A stretch of DNA of 57,406 nucleotides from Acidobacteriota bacterium (GCA_963169195.1 CAUJDN010000013.1:1-57406); one strand, 5' to 3'; shown: positions 1-9,120, numbered from the stretch's first letter. Numbers and translations are program-made. Notes: generated by a model not told the origin, from the sequence alone.

Positions 1-45
1 CCCTGCCGCTCCAGCCACCCCGGGTCTTCCCCCCCGCCGTGGCTC

Positions 46-133
46 GCACCCTCGTTGAGCGAACCCTCGTGCTTCGAACACTCGTGCTTCGAACCCTCGT
101 GCTTCGAACCCTCGTGCTTCGAACCCTCGTGCT
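46..133. repeat. 15-bp tandem repeat array, locus 1
   Basis: About six tandem copies of the 15-bp unit GAACCCTCGTGCTTC. The first copy is degenerate and the last is partial. An open frame runs through the array and would add a 37-residue Leu/Val/Arg-Thr repeat to the next protein, but that looks like a translation artefact of the repeat. The same word occurs in reverse-complement form in the array near 25.3 kb. Confidence 0.9.
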
Positions 134-149
134 GTACACTGTCGTGCCT

Positions 150-650
150 ATGTCCTCCGAGGAGATGCGCCCCGCCCGCTTGTGGCGCCAGATGCCTGTC
201 GAACAGCGCGTGGCGGCCGCCACCGCCTTCTGGCAGGACGAGCAGGCGGCGCTCGAGCACGCCGAAGCCGTGGCCCTCATCGCACGCCAGCTCAAGTTCC
301 GTCCGAAGAGCGTGCTGGCGCTGGGCGTGGAGAAGAAGGCGAAGCACCTGGCGGGTATGGCGCAGGTCTCCGACGTGCTGGCCGCGCGTCTGCTGGTGAC
401 CTATCACCTCGAGCACCAGCGGCCGATGATGGGTGCGTTCCTCGACGCACTGGGGATCGCGCACGAGGACGGCCTCATCAAGGACGAGTCACCGCGGGCT
501 CCGGACGAGGCGACGCTCGATAGGGGCGTCGCCGCGCTGGCGGCGGCCTATCCGAAGGCCGACGTTGCCCGGTATTTCTGGACCCTGCTCTGGCAGGATC
601 CGGACACGTGGGGCGGCCTGAAAGACCGCTCGGAACTGGAGGCTCGCTGA
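150..650 (+). CDS. Conserved hypothetical protein, 166 aa
   Basis: I do not recognise the family. The protein is soluble, acidic to neutral and mostly helical by composition, with no signal peptide, membrane segment or obvious catalytic motif. The open frame extends upstream to position 39, but those codons are the 15-bp repeat array. The ATG at 150 (MSSEEMRPARLW) is the first start after the repeat. A second ATG at 165, right behind GAGGAG, is possible. The body has an Ala/Leu-rich helical stretch at about residues 25-95 and a C-terminal part with YFWTLLWQDPDTWGGL. It reads in the same direction as the next two genes, but there is an 88-nt gap and no clear operon link. Confidence 0.6.
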   Translation: MSSEEMRPARLWRQMPVEQRVAAATAFWQDEQAALEHAEAVALIARQLKFRPKSVLALGVEKKAKHLAGMAQVSDVLAARLLVTYHLEHQRPMMGAFLDALGIAHEDGLIKDESPRAPDEATLDRGVAALAAAYPKADVARYFWTLLWQDPDTWGGLKDRSELEAR

Positions 651-738
651 GTCAGGCGCGCACTGAAGGGCCAGTGCTCTCGTTCACTTCTGGCCCTCAG
701 CCTCTGCCGTCCGTCTTCCACGACCAGCGCGGTTCCCC

Positions 739-1095
739 TTGGCACCCTTCGAGAAGCACCTCTTCATCTGCTGCAATCAGCGCCCCGCGGGACATCCGCG
801 AGGCTGCTGCGACCCGTCCGCCAGCGAGGCCCTCCAGAAGGCCTTCAAGAAGGCGCTCGCCGAGCGCGGCCTGGCGCGCCGCATCCGCGCGAACCGGTCG
901 GGATGCCTCGATCAATGCGAGCACGGCCCCACGGTGGTGGTCTATCCCGACGCCGTCTGGTACGGTGGGGTCACCGAGGGCGACATCCCCGAGATTGTCG
1001 ACCGGCACCTGGTCGGCGGCGAGCCGGTCGGACGCCTGCGCCTCGCGGACGCCTGCGTGAACACCGCCACGTGCACCCACAAGCCCCGGAGCTGA
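739..1095 (+). CDS. Thioredoxin-like [2Fe-2S] ferredoxin
   Basis: A small (118 aa) ferredoxin of the thioredoxin-fold type, related to Aquifex Fd and the NuoE C-terminal fold. Cys pairs at residues 11-12 and 23-24 are followed by GCLDQC (C56, C60), which gives the C-x10-12-C...C-x3-C ligand set of this family. The segment VVVYPDAVWYGGV after the last cysteines is also typical. The protein should be a cytoplasmic electron carrier with unknown partners. The start is TTG at 739, because no ATG fits ahead of the conserved KHLFICCNQR segment. The stop lies 3 nt before the terC start, so the two genes are probably co-transcribed. Confidence 0.85.
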   Translation: MAPFEKHLFICCNQRPAGHPRGCCDPSASEALQKAFKKALAERGLARRIRANRSGCLDQCEHGPTVVVYPDAVWYGGVTEGDIPEIVDRHLVGGEPVGRLRLADACVNTATCTHKPRS

Positions 1096-1098
1096 TGG

Positions 1099-1836
1099 AT
1101 GGAAGGGCTCTTCACTCCCGACGCGCTCATCGCCCTGGTCACGCTCACGGTCCTCGAGGTCGTGCTCGGGGTGGACAACGTCATCTTCATCTCCATCCTG
1201 GCCGGGAAGCTGCCGGCGGATCAGCAAGATCGTGCCCGCCGGGTGGGATTGATGGCGGCCATGCTGATGCGCATCGCGCTGCTGTTCTCGCTGGCGTGGG
1301 TCGTACGGCTGACCGCGCCGCTCGTCACGATGCTCGAGCAGGAGATCTCCGGCCGCGACCTCATCCTCCTCGGCGGAGGGCTCTTCCTCCTCGCCAAGGC
1401 CACGCACGAGATTCACGACAAGCTGGAAGGCGAAGAAGGGCGCGTCTCCACTCGCGTGGCGCCGTCCTTCGGCGCCGTCATCGGGCAGATCATGCTGCTC
1501 GACATCGTGTTCTCGCTCGATTCGGTGATCACGGCGGTCGGCATGGCGAACCAGCTCTGGGTGATGATCGCGGCGGTCATCGTCGCAGTGGGGATCATGC
1601 TGGTGTCAGCGGCCGCCATCAGTGACTTCGTGCACCGGCACCCCACCGTGAAGGTGCTGGCGCTCAGTTTCCTCCTGCTCATCGGCGTGTCGCTCGTGGC
1701 CGAGGGGCTCGACCATCACATCCCGAAGGGCTACATCTACTTCGCGATGGCGTTCTCCGTGTTCGTGGAGATGATCAACCTGCGCGCCGCCCGGAAGCGG
1801 AAGCCGCAGCCGGTGGAATTGCACCAGCCGTACTGA
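1099..1836 (+). CDS. TerC family integral membrane protein
   Basis: A 245-aa polytopic membrane protein of the TerC family. The two family hallmarks are present: GVDNVIF near residues 24-30 in the first helix and FSLDSVITAVG in the middle. The acidic residues in these helices are thought to bind metal in the family, whose members are linked to tellurite resistance and Mn2+ export. Seven or so hydrophobic segments are visible, and the C-terminus is basic and cytosolic-looking (RAARKRKPQP). It directly follows the ferredoxin gene. Family membership is clear, but the substrate cannot be told from sequence. Confidence 0.92.
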   Translation: MEGLFTPDALIALVTLTVLEVVLGVDNVIFISILAGKLPADQQDRARRVGLMAAMLMRIALLFSLAWVVRLTAPLVTMLEQEISGRDLILLGGGLFLLAKATHEIHDKLEGEEGRVSTRVAPSFGAVIGQIMLLDIVFSLDSVITAVGMANQLWVMIAAVIVAVGIMLVSAAAISDFVHRHPTVKVLALSFLLLIGVSLVAEGLDHHIPKGYIYFAMAFSVFVEMINLRAARKRKPQPVELHQPY

Positions 1837-1890
1837 TTGGGTCGGGAGTCGGACCCCGGGAGCAGCACGGGCGAGAACCTCAGAATCGCC

Positions 1891-1979
1891 GAACCTCAGA
1901 ACCTCAGAACCTCAGAACCTCAGAACCTCAGAACCTCAGAACCTCAGAACCTCAGAACCTCAGAACCCGAGAACCTCAG
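1891..1979. repeat. 8-bp tandem array (GAACCTCA)n
   Basis: About eleven near-perfect copies of the octamer GAACCTCA fill the gap between terC and the convergent hydrolase gene. A short GGGAGTC-type heptamer patch precedes it at about 1844-1860. The final unit supplies the stop codon of the minus-strand gene (TGA, complement of 1976-1978). Confidence 0.95.
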
Positions 1980-2689
1980 ATCCTCGCTCTGACCCACGCC
2001 GCGATCGCGTCCTGCACCTCCGCGTGGACAGCCTCCTGGTCGCGGCCGCTCGACTTGAGCACGCCGAACGAATGGTCGCCGCCGGCGACGGGGTGGATAT
2101 CGATGGGCGGTGCGACGCCGCCGGTGAAGACGGCTTCGCGGACCTCATCCGGGTCGCCGAACGCGTCGCGCGTGCCCTGGACGATGAGCGTTGGCACCCG
2201 CAGCCGCTTCAGGTGCGAGACGCGGTCGCCCTTGCTCCGGCCCCCCGGCGGCGCGAGTGGATATCCCAGGACGACGACGCCTGAGACTGGCGAGAGGCCC
2301 TCCGGCCAGCGCTCGGCGTCGGCTGCCAGGTGCGTCGCGATACGCCCGCCCATCGACTTGCCTCCGATGAACAGCCGTGACCCGTGGGCCTGGCGATGGG
2401 CCAGCGCGCCGGCGATGACCCGCCGGAAGGTTTCCTCGAGCACGGCGGCCCGGTCGGGTGTCTTGCGGCCGCGCTCCATGTAGCCGAAGTTGAAGGTCAC
2501 GACATCGATCCCACGGCCGGCGAGCGCGCGCGCATAGGCGGTCAGGAACGGGCTGACGTGCCCGGCGCCGGCCCCGTGCGCCAGCACGAGTACGGCGTCA
2601 AGACGCGCGCCACCCGAGGCGGCGTAGAGCGCTGCCCCGGTGCTGGGGGGATCCCCGTCGAGCGGGACCGGAAAGGACAAGGGACTCAT
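1976..2689 (-). CDS. KANL3/Tex30-type alpha/beta hydrolase
   Basis: A 237-aa alpha/beta hydrolase of the dienelactone-hydrolase-like KANL3/Tex30 group. The nucleophile elbow is GGKSMGG (Ser), the acid is probably the Asp of QGTRDAFG, and the His lies in GGDHSFGV near the C-terminus, so the triad looks complete. An oxyanion-type [11 protein letters not shown] segment lies near residues 35-45. There is no signal peptide, so the protein is likely cytoplasmic, with unknown substrate. The ATG at 2689 ([12 protein letters not shown]) faces the DUF5916 gene across a short divergent region. The stop codon comes from the flanking repeat array, so the array edge sets the C-terminus (RARI). Confidence 0.85.
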   Translation of the reverse strand: MSPLSFPVPLDGDPPSTGAALYAASGGARLDAVLVLAHGAGAGHVSPFLTAYARALAGRGIDVVTFNFGYMERGRKTPDRAAVLEETFRRVIAGALAHRQAHGSRLFIGGKSMGGRIATHLAADAERWPEGLSPVSGVVVLGYPLAPPGGRSKGDRVSHLKRLRVPTLIVQGTRDAFGDPDEVREAVFTGGVAPPIDIHPVAGGDHSFGVLKSSGRDQEAVHAEVQDAIAAWVRARI

Positions 2690-2781
2690 CGCATGCCTGC
2701 CATCGACCCTGTAGTACTATCAGCGGTTACGGGATCGCTGCGTCGTTGTCTCTGTTTGTCACTTGCTCGCTTGAGGTGCTC

Positions 2782-5037
2782 GTGCGTCGCTGGATCTATT
2801 CTGCCTGTCTTGCCGCCTTTTTGCTCCTGGGGGGGGCCCCTGGCCCCCTCTTCGCGCAGTCCGTGCAACTGACCCCCGCCACCGGTGGAGCGGACCGCCC
2901 GGCGGCGCGGGCGGTTCGGGTGGCCGAAGGCCCGACGCTGGACGGGGAGGTGCTGAACGATCCCGTCTGGTTGCAGGGCGCTGCGATTGACGGCTTCCGG
3001 CAGTACCAGCCCTTCGAAGGGCAGCCGGTGTCGGAGCGGACCGAGGTCCGGATGATCTTCACGCGCGACACGCTCTACGTGGGCGTCGTCTGCTACGACA
3101 GCGATCCGGACGGGATCATTGTCACCGACTCGCGGCGTGACAGCTCGCTCGACAACACCGACAGCTTCCGGATGATTTTCGACACGTTCCGCGACGTCCA
3201 GAACGGGTTCGTGTTCGGGACCAACCCGGCCGGCGTCGAGTACGACGGTCAGGTAACCAACGAGGGGCAGGGCGGCGGCGGGCTGGGCGGCGGCAACCAG
3301 CAGTCGGGATCTGGCGGCGGCTTCAACCTGAACTGGGACGGCGCCTGGGAGGTGCGGACGAGGATGACCGACCTCGGCTGGATGGCCGAGTTCGCGATTC
3401 CGTTCAAGACCCTCCGCTATCCGGCCGGCAGCGACCAGGTGTGGGGCGTCAACTTCCAGCGGAATATCCGCAGGAAGAACGAGGAAGCCTTCTGGGCGCC
3501 GATTCCGCGCCAGTTCAACCTCTTCCGGGTCTCGATCGCGGGCACGGTGTCCGGGCTCGAGCCTCCGGTGTTCCGCAACTTCAAGCTGATTCCGTACCTC
3601 CTCGGCGAGGCGCGCCAGAGCGGCGTGGACCCCGTCGACGGGGTGACGCTGGGCGACACCGGCATCGACGCGAAATACAACATCACACCGAGCCTGACGC
3701 TCGACGCGACGTACAACACCGATTTCGCGCAGGTCGAGGTGGACGATCAGCAGGTCAACCTCGATCGGTTCAACCTGTTTTTCCCCGAGAAGCGGCCGTT
3801 CTTCCTGGAGAACGCCGGGTTCTTCTCGGTCGGCAACCAGGGCGAGGTGGATCTCTTCTTCAGCCGCCGCATTGGTCTCAACGCCGCCGGCGAGGCGATT
3901 CCCATCATCGGCGGCGGCCGCGTGTCGGGGAAGGTCGGTCTGTGGAACGTCGGCCTGCTCAACATGCAGACCGAGGAGATCGGGCGGACGGCGTCGAACA
4001 ACTTCGGCGTGGTCCGCATCAGCCGGGAACTGCCGAATCGCTCCGCCGTCGGCGGCCTGTTCGTCAACCGTGCGGGCGTGGGCGACCTCGCCCTCGAGAG
4101 CGACTACAACCGGACCTACGCCGTCGACGGCAAGTGGGGCATCGGGCGCAACTCGCTCGTCTCCGGCTTCGTGGCCCGCACCGAGACGCCCGGCATTACC
4201 GGCGACGATTACGCGTTCAACCTGCGGGCGCGCGTGCTCTACCCAAAGTGGGACGTCGACGCCGGCTACCAGGAGGTGGGCGGCCAGTTCAATCCCGAGG
4301 TCGGCTTCCTGACGCGGCGCGGCTATCGCAAACCGGACGTGCGGCTGATGACACGGTTCCGGCCGAAGAACTTCCTGCGGCTGCAGGAGGTGCGCCCTCA
4401 TGCCACCTACCGCGGGTTCTGGGGGTTCGACGGCTTCCAGGAGACCGGCTACGCCCACCTCGACAACCACTGGCAGTTCCGGGACAGCTCCGAGGTCCAC
4501 ACCGGGATGAACATCACCCGGGAGGGCGTGCGGGTGCCCTTCGAGATCTTTCCGGGTATCTTCGTGCCGCCCGGCACCTACGACAACGCCGAGGCACAGC
4601 TGGTCTACATGACCAATCAGGGCGCCCCGGTGAGCTTCAATCTCCAGACCTTCATCGGCGGCTTCTTCTCGGGGGACCGGGTCACGCTCAACCCGACATT
4701 CCGGCTGCGGCCCTCCGAGATCTTCCAGATGGAAGTGGCCTACTCGCGCAACGACATCCGGCTGCCCCAGGGCGAGTTCGTCACCAACCTGATTCGGACT
4801 CGGGTGTCCTATTCGTTCAACCCGCGCGTGTTCATCCAGTCGCTGGTGCAGTACAACGACCGCGCCGACATCTGGTCGATGAACCTCCGCTTCGGCTGGC
4901 TCCAGGCCGCCAACACCGGCCTGTTCATCGTCTACAACGACAGCCGCGGGCTCTACGACCTGTTCCCCGATCGCCCCGAGCGCACCGATCGCTCCCTCAC
5001 GGTGAAGTTCTCGCGGATGTTCGACGTGCTGCGGTAG
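2782..5037 (+). CDS. DUF5916 protein with CBM9-like domain, secreted
   Basis: A large exported protein, 751 aa from the preferred start. The N-terminus VRRWIYSACLAAFLLLGG...LFAQS is a signal peptide. Residues about 35-230 resemble the carbohydrate-binding (CBM9-like) domain, with AEGPTLDGEVLNDPVW and later WEVRTRMTDLGWMAEFAIPF. The remainder is the DUF5916 region, with the typical FFPEKRPFFLENAGFF segment and many alternating strands suggesting an outer-membrane beta-barrel. I chose GTG 2782 because GAGG sits 5 nt upstream. An in-frame TTG at 2746 would add 12 residues before the signal peptide. Related proteins are common in Bacteroidota and Acidobacteriota, with no firm function. It is transcribed divergently from the hydrolase gene. 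Confidence 0.88.
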   Translation: MRRWIYSACLAAFLLLGGAPGPLFAQSVQLTPATGGADRPAARAVRVAEGPTLDGEVLNDPVWLQGAAIDGFRQYQPFEGQPVSERTEVRMIFTRDTLYVGVVCYDSDPDGIIVTDSRRDSSLDNTDSFRMIFDTFRDVQNGFVFGTNPAGVEYDGQVTNEGQGGGGLGGGNQQSGSGGGFNLNWDGAWEVRTRMTDLGWMAEFAIPFKTLRYPAGSDQVWGVNFQRNIRRKNEEAFWAPIPRQFNLFRVSIAGTVSGLEPPVFRNFKLIPYLLGEARQSGVDPVDGVTLGDTGIDAKYNITPSLTLDATYNTDFAQVEVDDQQVNLDRFNLFFPEKRPFFLENAGFFSVGNQGEVDLFFSRRIGLNAAGEAIPIIGGGRVSGKVGLWNVGLLNMQTEEIGRTASNNFGVVRISRELPNRSAVGGLFVNRAGVGDLALESDYNRTYAVDGKWGIGRNSLVSGFVARTETPGITGDDYAFNLRARVLYPKWDVDAGYQEVGGQFNPEVGFLTRRGYRKPDVRLMTRFRPKNFLRLQEVRPHATYRGFWGFDGFQETGYAHLDNHWQFRDSSEVHTGMNITREGVRVPFEIFPGIFVPPGTYDNAEAQLVYMTNQGAPVSFNLQTFIGGFFSGDRVTLNPTFRLRPSEIFQMEVAYSRNDIRLPQGEFVTNLIRTRVSYSFNPRVFIQSLVQYNDRADIWSMNLRFGWLQAANTGLFIVYNDSRGLYDLFPDRPERTDRSLTVKFSRMFDVLR

Positions 5038-5125
5038 AAGCCCGGGGCTCGACCTCCGGGGGGCACGCCCGGCACGACGACCGCTCAGGGGACGGCGGGG
5101 AGTCCTGTCTCTCGCTCCTCACTCT

Positions 5126-6115
5126 CTACGTCGCCCTTCTCATTGTTCCTGCAAGGCTCCTCGCAAGGGCCATCACGGTCAACGGCGAGGAGCCCTCGGC
5201 CTTGTTGTTCACCAGGATGAACACGCGGCGCCCGCGTGACAGGGCGCGCCGGGTCACCGCCTCCACATCCGCGCGCATGGCCTCGTCCGGCTCCACGAGT
5301 CGATCGAACGGCTTGAACCGGTCGCGTTGGCCCTCGTACCACGTGCCCGGCCGCAGCAGCAGCCGGACGATGGCGAAGTCCGAGGCTTCGGGAGGCACCA
5401 CTGCCGCCTGTGCCGCGGGCATGGGCATCGCGCTCCAGTAGTTGTAGGTGTGCGCGACGCCGTGGCTGGCGAGAATCGCCCGGTAGGCCGGCGTCAGCAG
5501 GCTCGCGTCCCGCAGTTCGACCGCGTACTCGAACGCGCGGGGCAGCGCGCCGAGGAAGCGGTCCAGCCGCGCGTGGAACTCCGCGGGCGCCAGGCGCTGC
5601 TGCCTGGGGAACGGAGGAAACTCGAGGATGATGGGGCCGGAGTGCTCGTGGAAGACCGCCGCGCAGGGTTCGAGCAGATCCGCCACCAGGCGGTCCACCG
5701 ACAGGAAATCCGGGTTGGGCACCTGGCTGCCGGGCGCACCGAGGGCCATCGCCGTGACGGCGGCCGGCGCCTTGAGGCAACAGCGGAACCCCGGCGGCAG
5801 CTGCGACGCGTACTCGCGGAGGTCGTCGACGGGGATGGGCGCGTAGTAGCTCCGGTCCACGCCGACCGTGGTCAGCAGCGGGTGTTGCGCGTACTCCCGG
5901 AGCCCCTCGCGAGCGAGAGCCGCCTGCGTCCGTGTGGACGAGTAGACGAGCCCCTTCCACCCGGGGAAGCTCCAGGAGCTCGTGCCGAAGAACACGCCGG
6001 CCGGCAGCCGTGCCGCGATGTCGCGCGCCTCGTCGTGCACGCGCCGCAGGCGCCCTTCCGCCGGGTCCGGCTCAGGGGGTGGCGTCGTGTCGAAGAGCGT
6101 GAGCTGACCGGTCAT
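5126..6115 (-). CDS. DUF72 (YecE-like) TIM-barrel protein
   Basis: A 329-aa member of the DUF72/YecE family. Family landmarks are FFGTSSWSFPGWKGLVY near the N-terminus, the VDRSYYAPI segment, the RDASLLTPAYRAIL strand and the late WYEGQRDRFKPF and FILVNNKAEGSSP segments. The last of these is the usual conserved C-terminal strand. The fold is TIM-barrel-like and the biochemical role is unknown. The protein has no signal peptide. Its ATG (6113-6115) lies a few bases from the start of rsgA on the opposite strand, so the two genes are divergent. The gene is convergent with the DUF5916 gene. Confidence 0.88.
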   Translation of the reverse strand: MTGQLTLFDTTPPPEPDPAEGRLRRVHDEARDIAARLPAGVFFGTSSWSFPGWKGLVYSSTRTQAALAREGLREYAQHPLLTTVGVDRSYYAPIPVDDLREYASQLPPGFRCCLKAPAAVTAMALGAPGSQVPNPDFLSVDRLVADLLEPCAAVFHEHSGPIILEFPPFPRQQRLAPAEFHARLDRFLGALPRAFEYAVELRDASLLTPAYRAILASHGVAHTYNYWSAMPMPAAQAAVVPPEASDFAIVRLLLRPGTWYEGQRDRFKPFDRLVEPDEAMRADVEAVTRRALSRGRRVFILVNNKAEGSSPLTVMALARSLAGTMRRAT

Positions 6116-6120
6116 GGGCG

Positions 6121-6134
6121 TATGCTATTGTCGC
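6121..6134 (+). promoter_or_regulatory. Candidate -10 just ahead of rsgA GTG start
   Basis: TATGCT (6121-6126) lies 8 nt before the GTG at 6135. If used, transcription would begin at or next to the GTG, and the upstream ATG at 6114 would not be in the mRNA. There is no clear -35. Confidence 0.35.
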
Positions 6135-7211
6135 GTGTCCGAGGACCTGCTGGAGCTCGGCTGGGACGCCCGGTGGGCGGACGCCTTCTCGCGCTTCGCG
6201 GACGAGGGGCTCATCCCGGCTCGCGTCGCCATCGAGTACAACTACATCTTCGGCGCCCTCTCGGCACAGGGCGACCTCAAGCTGCAGCACGGCGGGCGGT
6301 TCAAGCACCGCGCGGCGACGCGGAGCGACCTGGCGGCGGTGGGCGACTGGGTGGCCGTGCGGCTTGCGGAGGGCGAGGCCAGCGGGACCATCGAGGCCGT
6401 GCTCCCGCGCCGGAGCAAGTTCTCGCGGAAGGTCGCCGGGGAGCTCACGGAAGAGCAGGTGGTGGCGGCGAACATCGACACGGTGTTCCTCGTCATGGGG
6501 CTGGACGGCGACTACAACCCGCGCCGGCTCGAGCGCTACCTCCTGCTGGCGCATGAGAGCGGCGCCGCGCCCGTCGTGCTGTTGAGCAAGGCCGACCTGG
6601 CCGCGAACCTCCCCGCGGCGCTCGAGGACATCGGCCGGATCGCCGCAGGCGCGCCGGTGCACCCCATCAGCGTGATGACCCGGCAGGGGCTGGACGCGGT
6701 GATGGGGTACCTGGGGCCGGGGCGGACGGGGGCGCTCCTCGGCTCGTCCGGCGTCGGCAAGTCCACGCTGATCAACGCGCTGATGGGGGAGGCCCGGCTG
6801 CCCACGCAAGAGGTCCGCGCCTCCGACTCGCGCGGCCGACACACGACGCGCCATCGCCAGCTCATTGTCATGCCCGGGCGCGGGCTGCTGATCGACACCC
6901 CGGGCATGCGGGAGTTGCAGCTCTGGGACGTCTCGCAGGCCACGCGCGACACGTTCGACGACATCGGGGCCTTGGGCGCCGGGTGCCACTTCACGAATTG
7001 CCGCCATCGCGACGAGCCGCGCTGCGCCGTCAAGCGGGCCGTGGCGGAGGGCCGGCTCGCCGAGGCCCGCCTGGCGAGCTACGTGAAATTGCAGCAGGAA
7101 CTCGAAACGCTCGGAGCGCGCAAGGATGCGCGGGCGCTGATCGACGAGAAACGCCGCGGGAAGATCCTCGGGAAGGCCCTCCGACAGTTCCAGAAGCAGC
7201 GTGGCCGGTGA
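6135..7211 (+). CDS. rsgA: Ribosome small subunit-dependent GTPase A
   Basis: A 358-aa circularly permuted GTPase that acts in late maturation of the 30S subunit. The order of motifs is diagnostic: an N-terminal OB-fold (about residues 30-95), then G4 (LLSKAD), then G1 (GSSGVGKST), the switch region RHTTRHRQL, and G3 (DTPGM). The C-terminal zinc knuckle follows as [18 protein letters not shown] 6135 ([10 protein letters not shown] follows) matches where homologues normally begin. ATG 6114 would add seven residues (MGVCYCR) and overlap the divergent gene. The nitroreductase gene begins 5 nt after the stop, suggesting co-transcription. Confidence 0.92.
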   Translation: MSEDLLELGWDARWADAFSRFADEGLIPARVAIEYNYIFGALSAQGDLKLQHGGRFKHRAATRSDLAAVGDWVAVRLAEGEASGTIEAVLPRRSKFSRKVAGELTEEQVVAANIDTVFLVMGLDGDYNPRRLERYLLLAHESGAAPVVLLSKADLAANLPAALEDIGRIAAGAPVHPISVMTRQGLDAVMGYLGPGRTGALLGSSGVGKSTLINALMGEARLPTQEVRASDSRGRHTTRHRQLIVMPGRGLLIDTPGMRELQLWDVSQATRDTFDDIGALGAGCHFTNCRHRDEPRCAVKRAVAEGRLAEARLASYVKLQQELETLGARKDARALIDEKRRGKILGKALRQFQKQRGR

Positions 7212-7216
7212 CGCCC

Positions 7217-7873
7217 ATGAAAACTGTTCCCCTGAAGTTCGAGAGCGTGGCCGATGGCGCGGATCGTGCGAGGGCGTTCCGGGAGCGGATGAGCCTCCGG
7301 CGAACGGTCCGGGAGTTCTCGGAGCGATCCGTGCCCCGGGAGATCATCGAAGAGGCCATCCGGACCGCCGGCTCGGCCCCGAGCGGCGCCAACCAGCAGC
7401 CCTGGCACTTCGTGGCGGTGAGCACGGCCGACCGCGGGCTGCGCCGCCGGATTCGCGAAGCCGCCGAAGACGAGGAGCGGGAGTTCTATGCGACGCGCGC
7501 CCCACAGGCCTGGCTCGATGCGCTGGCCCCGCTCGGCACCGACGCCAGCAAACCCTTCCTCGACGTGGCGCCCTGGCTGATTGCCGTGTTCGTGCAGCCG
7601 CACGGCCGCACGGCCAGCGGGGAGATCGTCAAGCACTACTACGCCACCGAGTCGGTGGGCATTGCGACCGGGTTGCTGATTGCGGCACTGCATCTTGCCG
7701 GCGTGGCCACCCTGACGCACACGCCCAGCCCGATGGGCTTCCTGAACACCCTGCTCGGGCGCCCCGCCCACGAGCGGCCGTTCCTGCTGATCGTCGCCGG
7801 CTACCCGGCCGAGGGGGCACGGGTGCCGGACATCTCGCGGAAGCCGCTGGCGGAGATCGCGGACTTCCGCTGA
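7217..7873 (+). CDS. Iodotyrosine deiodinase-like nitroreductase
   Basis: A 218-aa flavoprotein of the nitroreductase superfamily that looks like the iodotyrosine deiodinase (IYD) branch. FMN-site segments include RRTVREFS (28-35) and [14 protein letters not shown] (52-65). The substrate lid of IYD uses Glu, Tyr and Lys (E157, Y161, K182 in human). Here E87, Y91 and K112 occur with exactly the same spacing, within EEREFYATR and SKPFLDVAP. The C-terminal [11 protein letters not shown] and [17 protein letters not shown] also follow IYD. It may reductively dehalogenate halotyrosines or other halophenols using reduced FMN. The true substrate in this organism is unknown. It lies directly behind rsgA. 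Confidence 0.82.
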   Translation: MKTVPLKFESVADGADRARAFRERMSLRRTVREFSERSVPREIIEEAIRTAGSAPSGANQQPWHFVAVSTADRGLRRRIREAAEDEEREFYATRAPQAWLDALAPLGTDASKPFLDVAPWLIAVFVQPHGRTASGEIVKHYYATESVGIATGLLIAALHLAGVATLTHTPSPMGFLNTLLGRPAHERPFLLIVAGYPAEGARVPDISRKPLAEIADFR

Positions 7874-7972
7874 AGGCTCAGCGCCCGACAGGGCCGGCCG
7901 CGGCGGCGCATCGCAGTGTCCTCCGGCCTCCCGCCATCGCTCCAGGCCCGTGCAGGATGTCAGTCGTGCAGG

Positions 7973-8010
7973 TTGCAGCAGGAGGACGAAGAACCGTGGA
8001 TAATGCCGGC
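7973..8010 (+). promoter_or_regulatory. Promoter of the cyclophilin gene, likely leaderless
   Basis: GATAAT (7999-8004) is followed by exactly 6 nt and then the ATG at 8011. TTGCAG at 7973-7978 is a possible -35 with a long 20-nt spacer. Initiation would fall on the A of the ATG. Confidence 0.5.
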
Positions 8011-9087
8011 ATGCACGCGCGGGCCATCCTTCTTTCGCTCCTGTGCCTGGCGCCGCTCACCGCCGCGGCCCAGCCGGTTCGGCAGGCCGTCCTCGAGACG
8101 TCGGCCGGGACCATCGTCTGGGATCTGCTCGCCGACAAGGCGCCGAGCCACGTGGCGCTCTTCATCAAGACTGCCGAGGAGGGCGGCTTCGATGGCACCT
8201 CCTTCCATCGCATGGTGCGCTACGGCATCGTGCAGGGCGGCGATCCGGTGACGAAGGACCCGGCCGCGCGCGACAGGTTCGGCTCCGGCGGGTTGAACAT
8301 GCTGACGCCCGAAGTCTCCGACGAGCTGCTGACGAAAGGCGCCGTCGCCGCGGTGCAGATCCCGGGCAAACCCGACAGCGCGGGCACGCAGTTCTTCATG
8401 TGCATCAACCCGCAGCCCGCGCTCGACGGGAAGTACACGGTCTTCGCGCGCGTCGTGGAAGGCATCCTCGTGGCGCAGAAGATCTCCGAGACGCCGGTGG
8501 ACGAGAAGGGACTGGCCACCGAGCGCGTCGAACTGACGAAGGTGACGATTCGCGAGAAGCCGGCACCAGCCCCCGAGCCGTTCTCCACCGAGCCTGTCGA
8601 GGCCCTCGCGCGCTACCGCGCCGTGCTGGAGACGTCCGCCGGGACCATCACCGTCTCGTTCACGCCGGGCAAGGCGCCCAACCACGTGCGCAATTTCCTG
8701 CGGCTGGCCGACGCCGGCGTCTACGACGGCACGAGCTTCCACCGCGTGGTGAAGGGCTTCGTGATCCAGTCGGGCCACCTGCCCACGAGGAAGGAGCCGC
8801 TCGGCGAGCGGCAGCAGTCGTTCATCCGCCCGCTGAAGGCCGAGTTCAACGATCAGGCGCACGACGCCGGGACGCTCTCGATGGCGCGCACGGAGGATCC
8901 CGACAGCGCCACCTCGTCGTTCTTCATCGTCACGGCGCGGGCGCAGGCCCTCGACGGGAGGTATACGGCGTTCGGGAAGGTGGAGAGCGGCCTCGACGTG
9001 GTCCAGGAGATCGAGGCCGTCGCCGTGAACGGGGAGACGCCGGTCGAGCGCGTGGAGCTGATCCGGGTGAGGGTCGAGAAGCGATAG
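8011..9087 (+). CDS. Secreted tandem peptidyl-prolyl isomerase (cyclophilin)
   Basis: A 358-aa exported protein with a signal peptide (HARAILLSLLCLAPLTAAA) and two cyclophilin domains, at about residues 24-182 and 202-356, joined by a Pro-rich linker. Domain 2 keeps the PPIase core residues (F243-H-R245, F250, Q253). Domain 1 keeps FHR (65-67) and QGGD (75-78) but has Gly at the position of the catalytic-pocket Phe (CypA F60), so it may be weak or a binding module. It probably works in the periplasm on protein folding. ATG 8011 is supported by the signal peptide and by the -10 placed 6 nt upstream. It is convergent with the next gene. Confidence 0.88.
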   Translation: MHARAILLSLLCLAPLTAAAQPVRQAVLETSAGTIVWDLLADKAPSHVALFIKTAEEGGFDGTSFHRMVRYGIVQGGDPVTKDPAARDRFGSGGLNMLTPEVSDELLTKGAVAAVQIPGKPDSAGTQFFMCINPQPALDGKYTVFARVVEGILVAQKISETPVDEKGLATERVELTKVTIREKPAPAPEPFSTEPVEALARYRAVLETSAGTITVSFTPGKAPNHVRNFLRLADAGVYDGTSFHRVVKGFVIQSGHLPTRKEPLGERQQSFIRPLKAEFNDQAHDAGTLSMARTEDPDSATSSFFIVTARAQALDGRYTAFGKVESGLDVVQEIEAVAVNGETPVERVELIRVRVEKR

Positions 9088-9120
9088 CGTCGGGAGCCGG
9101 GAGCTGCGAGCCGGGACCCG

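Noticed and set aside
39..149. Repeat-encoded N-terminal extension (Thr-Leu-Val-Leu-Arg units)
   Set aside because: It is a translation of the 15-bp DNA array. The downstream ATG at 150 starts normal-looking protein sequence.
6114..6134. ATG start for rsgA at 6114
   Set aside because: It would add MGVCYCR, which homologues lack, and overlap the divergent start. A -10 lies between it and GTG 6135.
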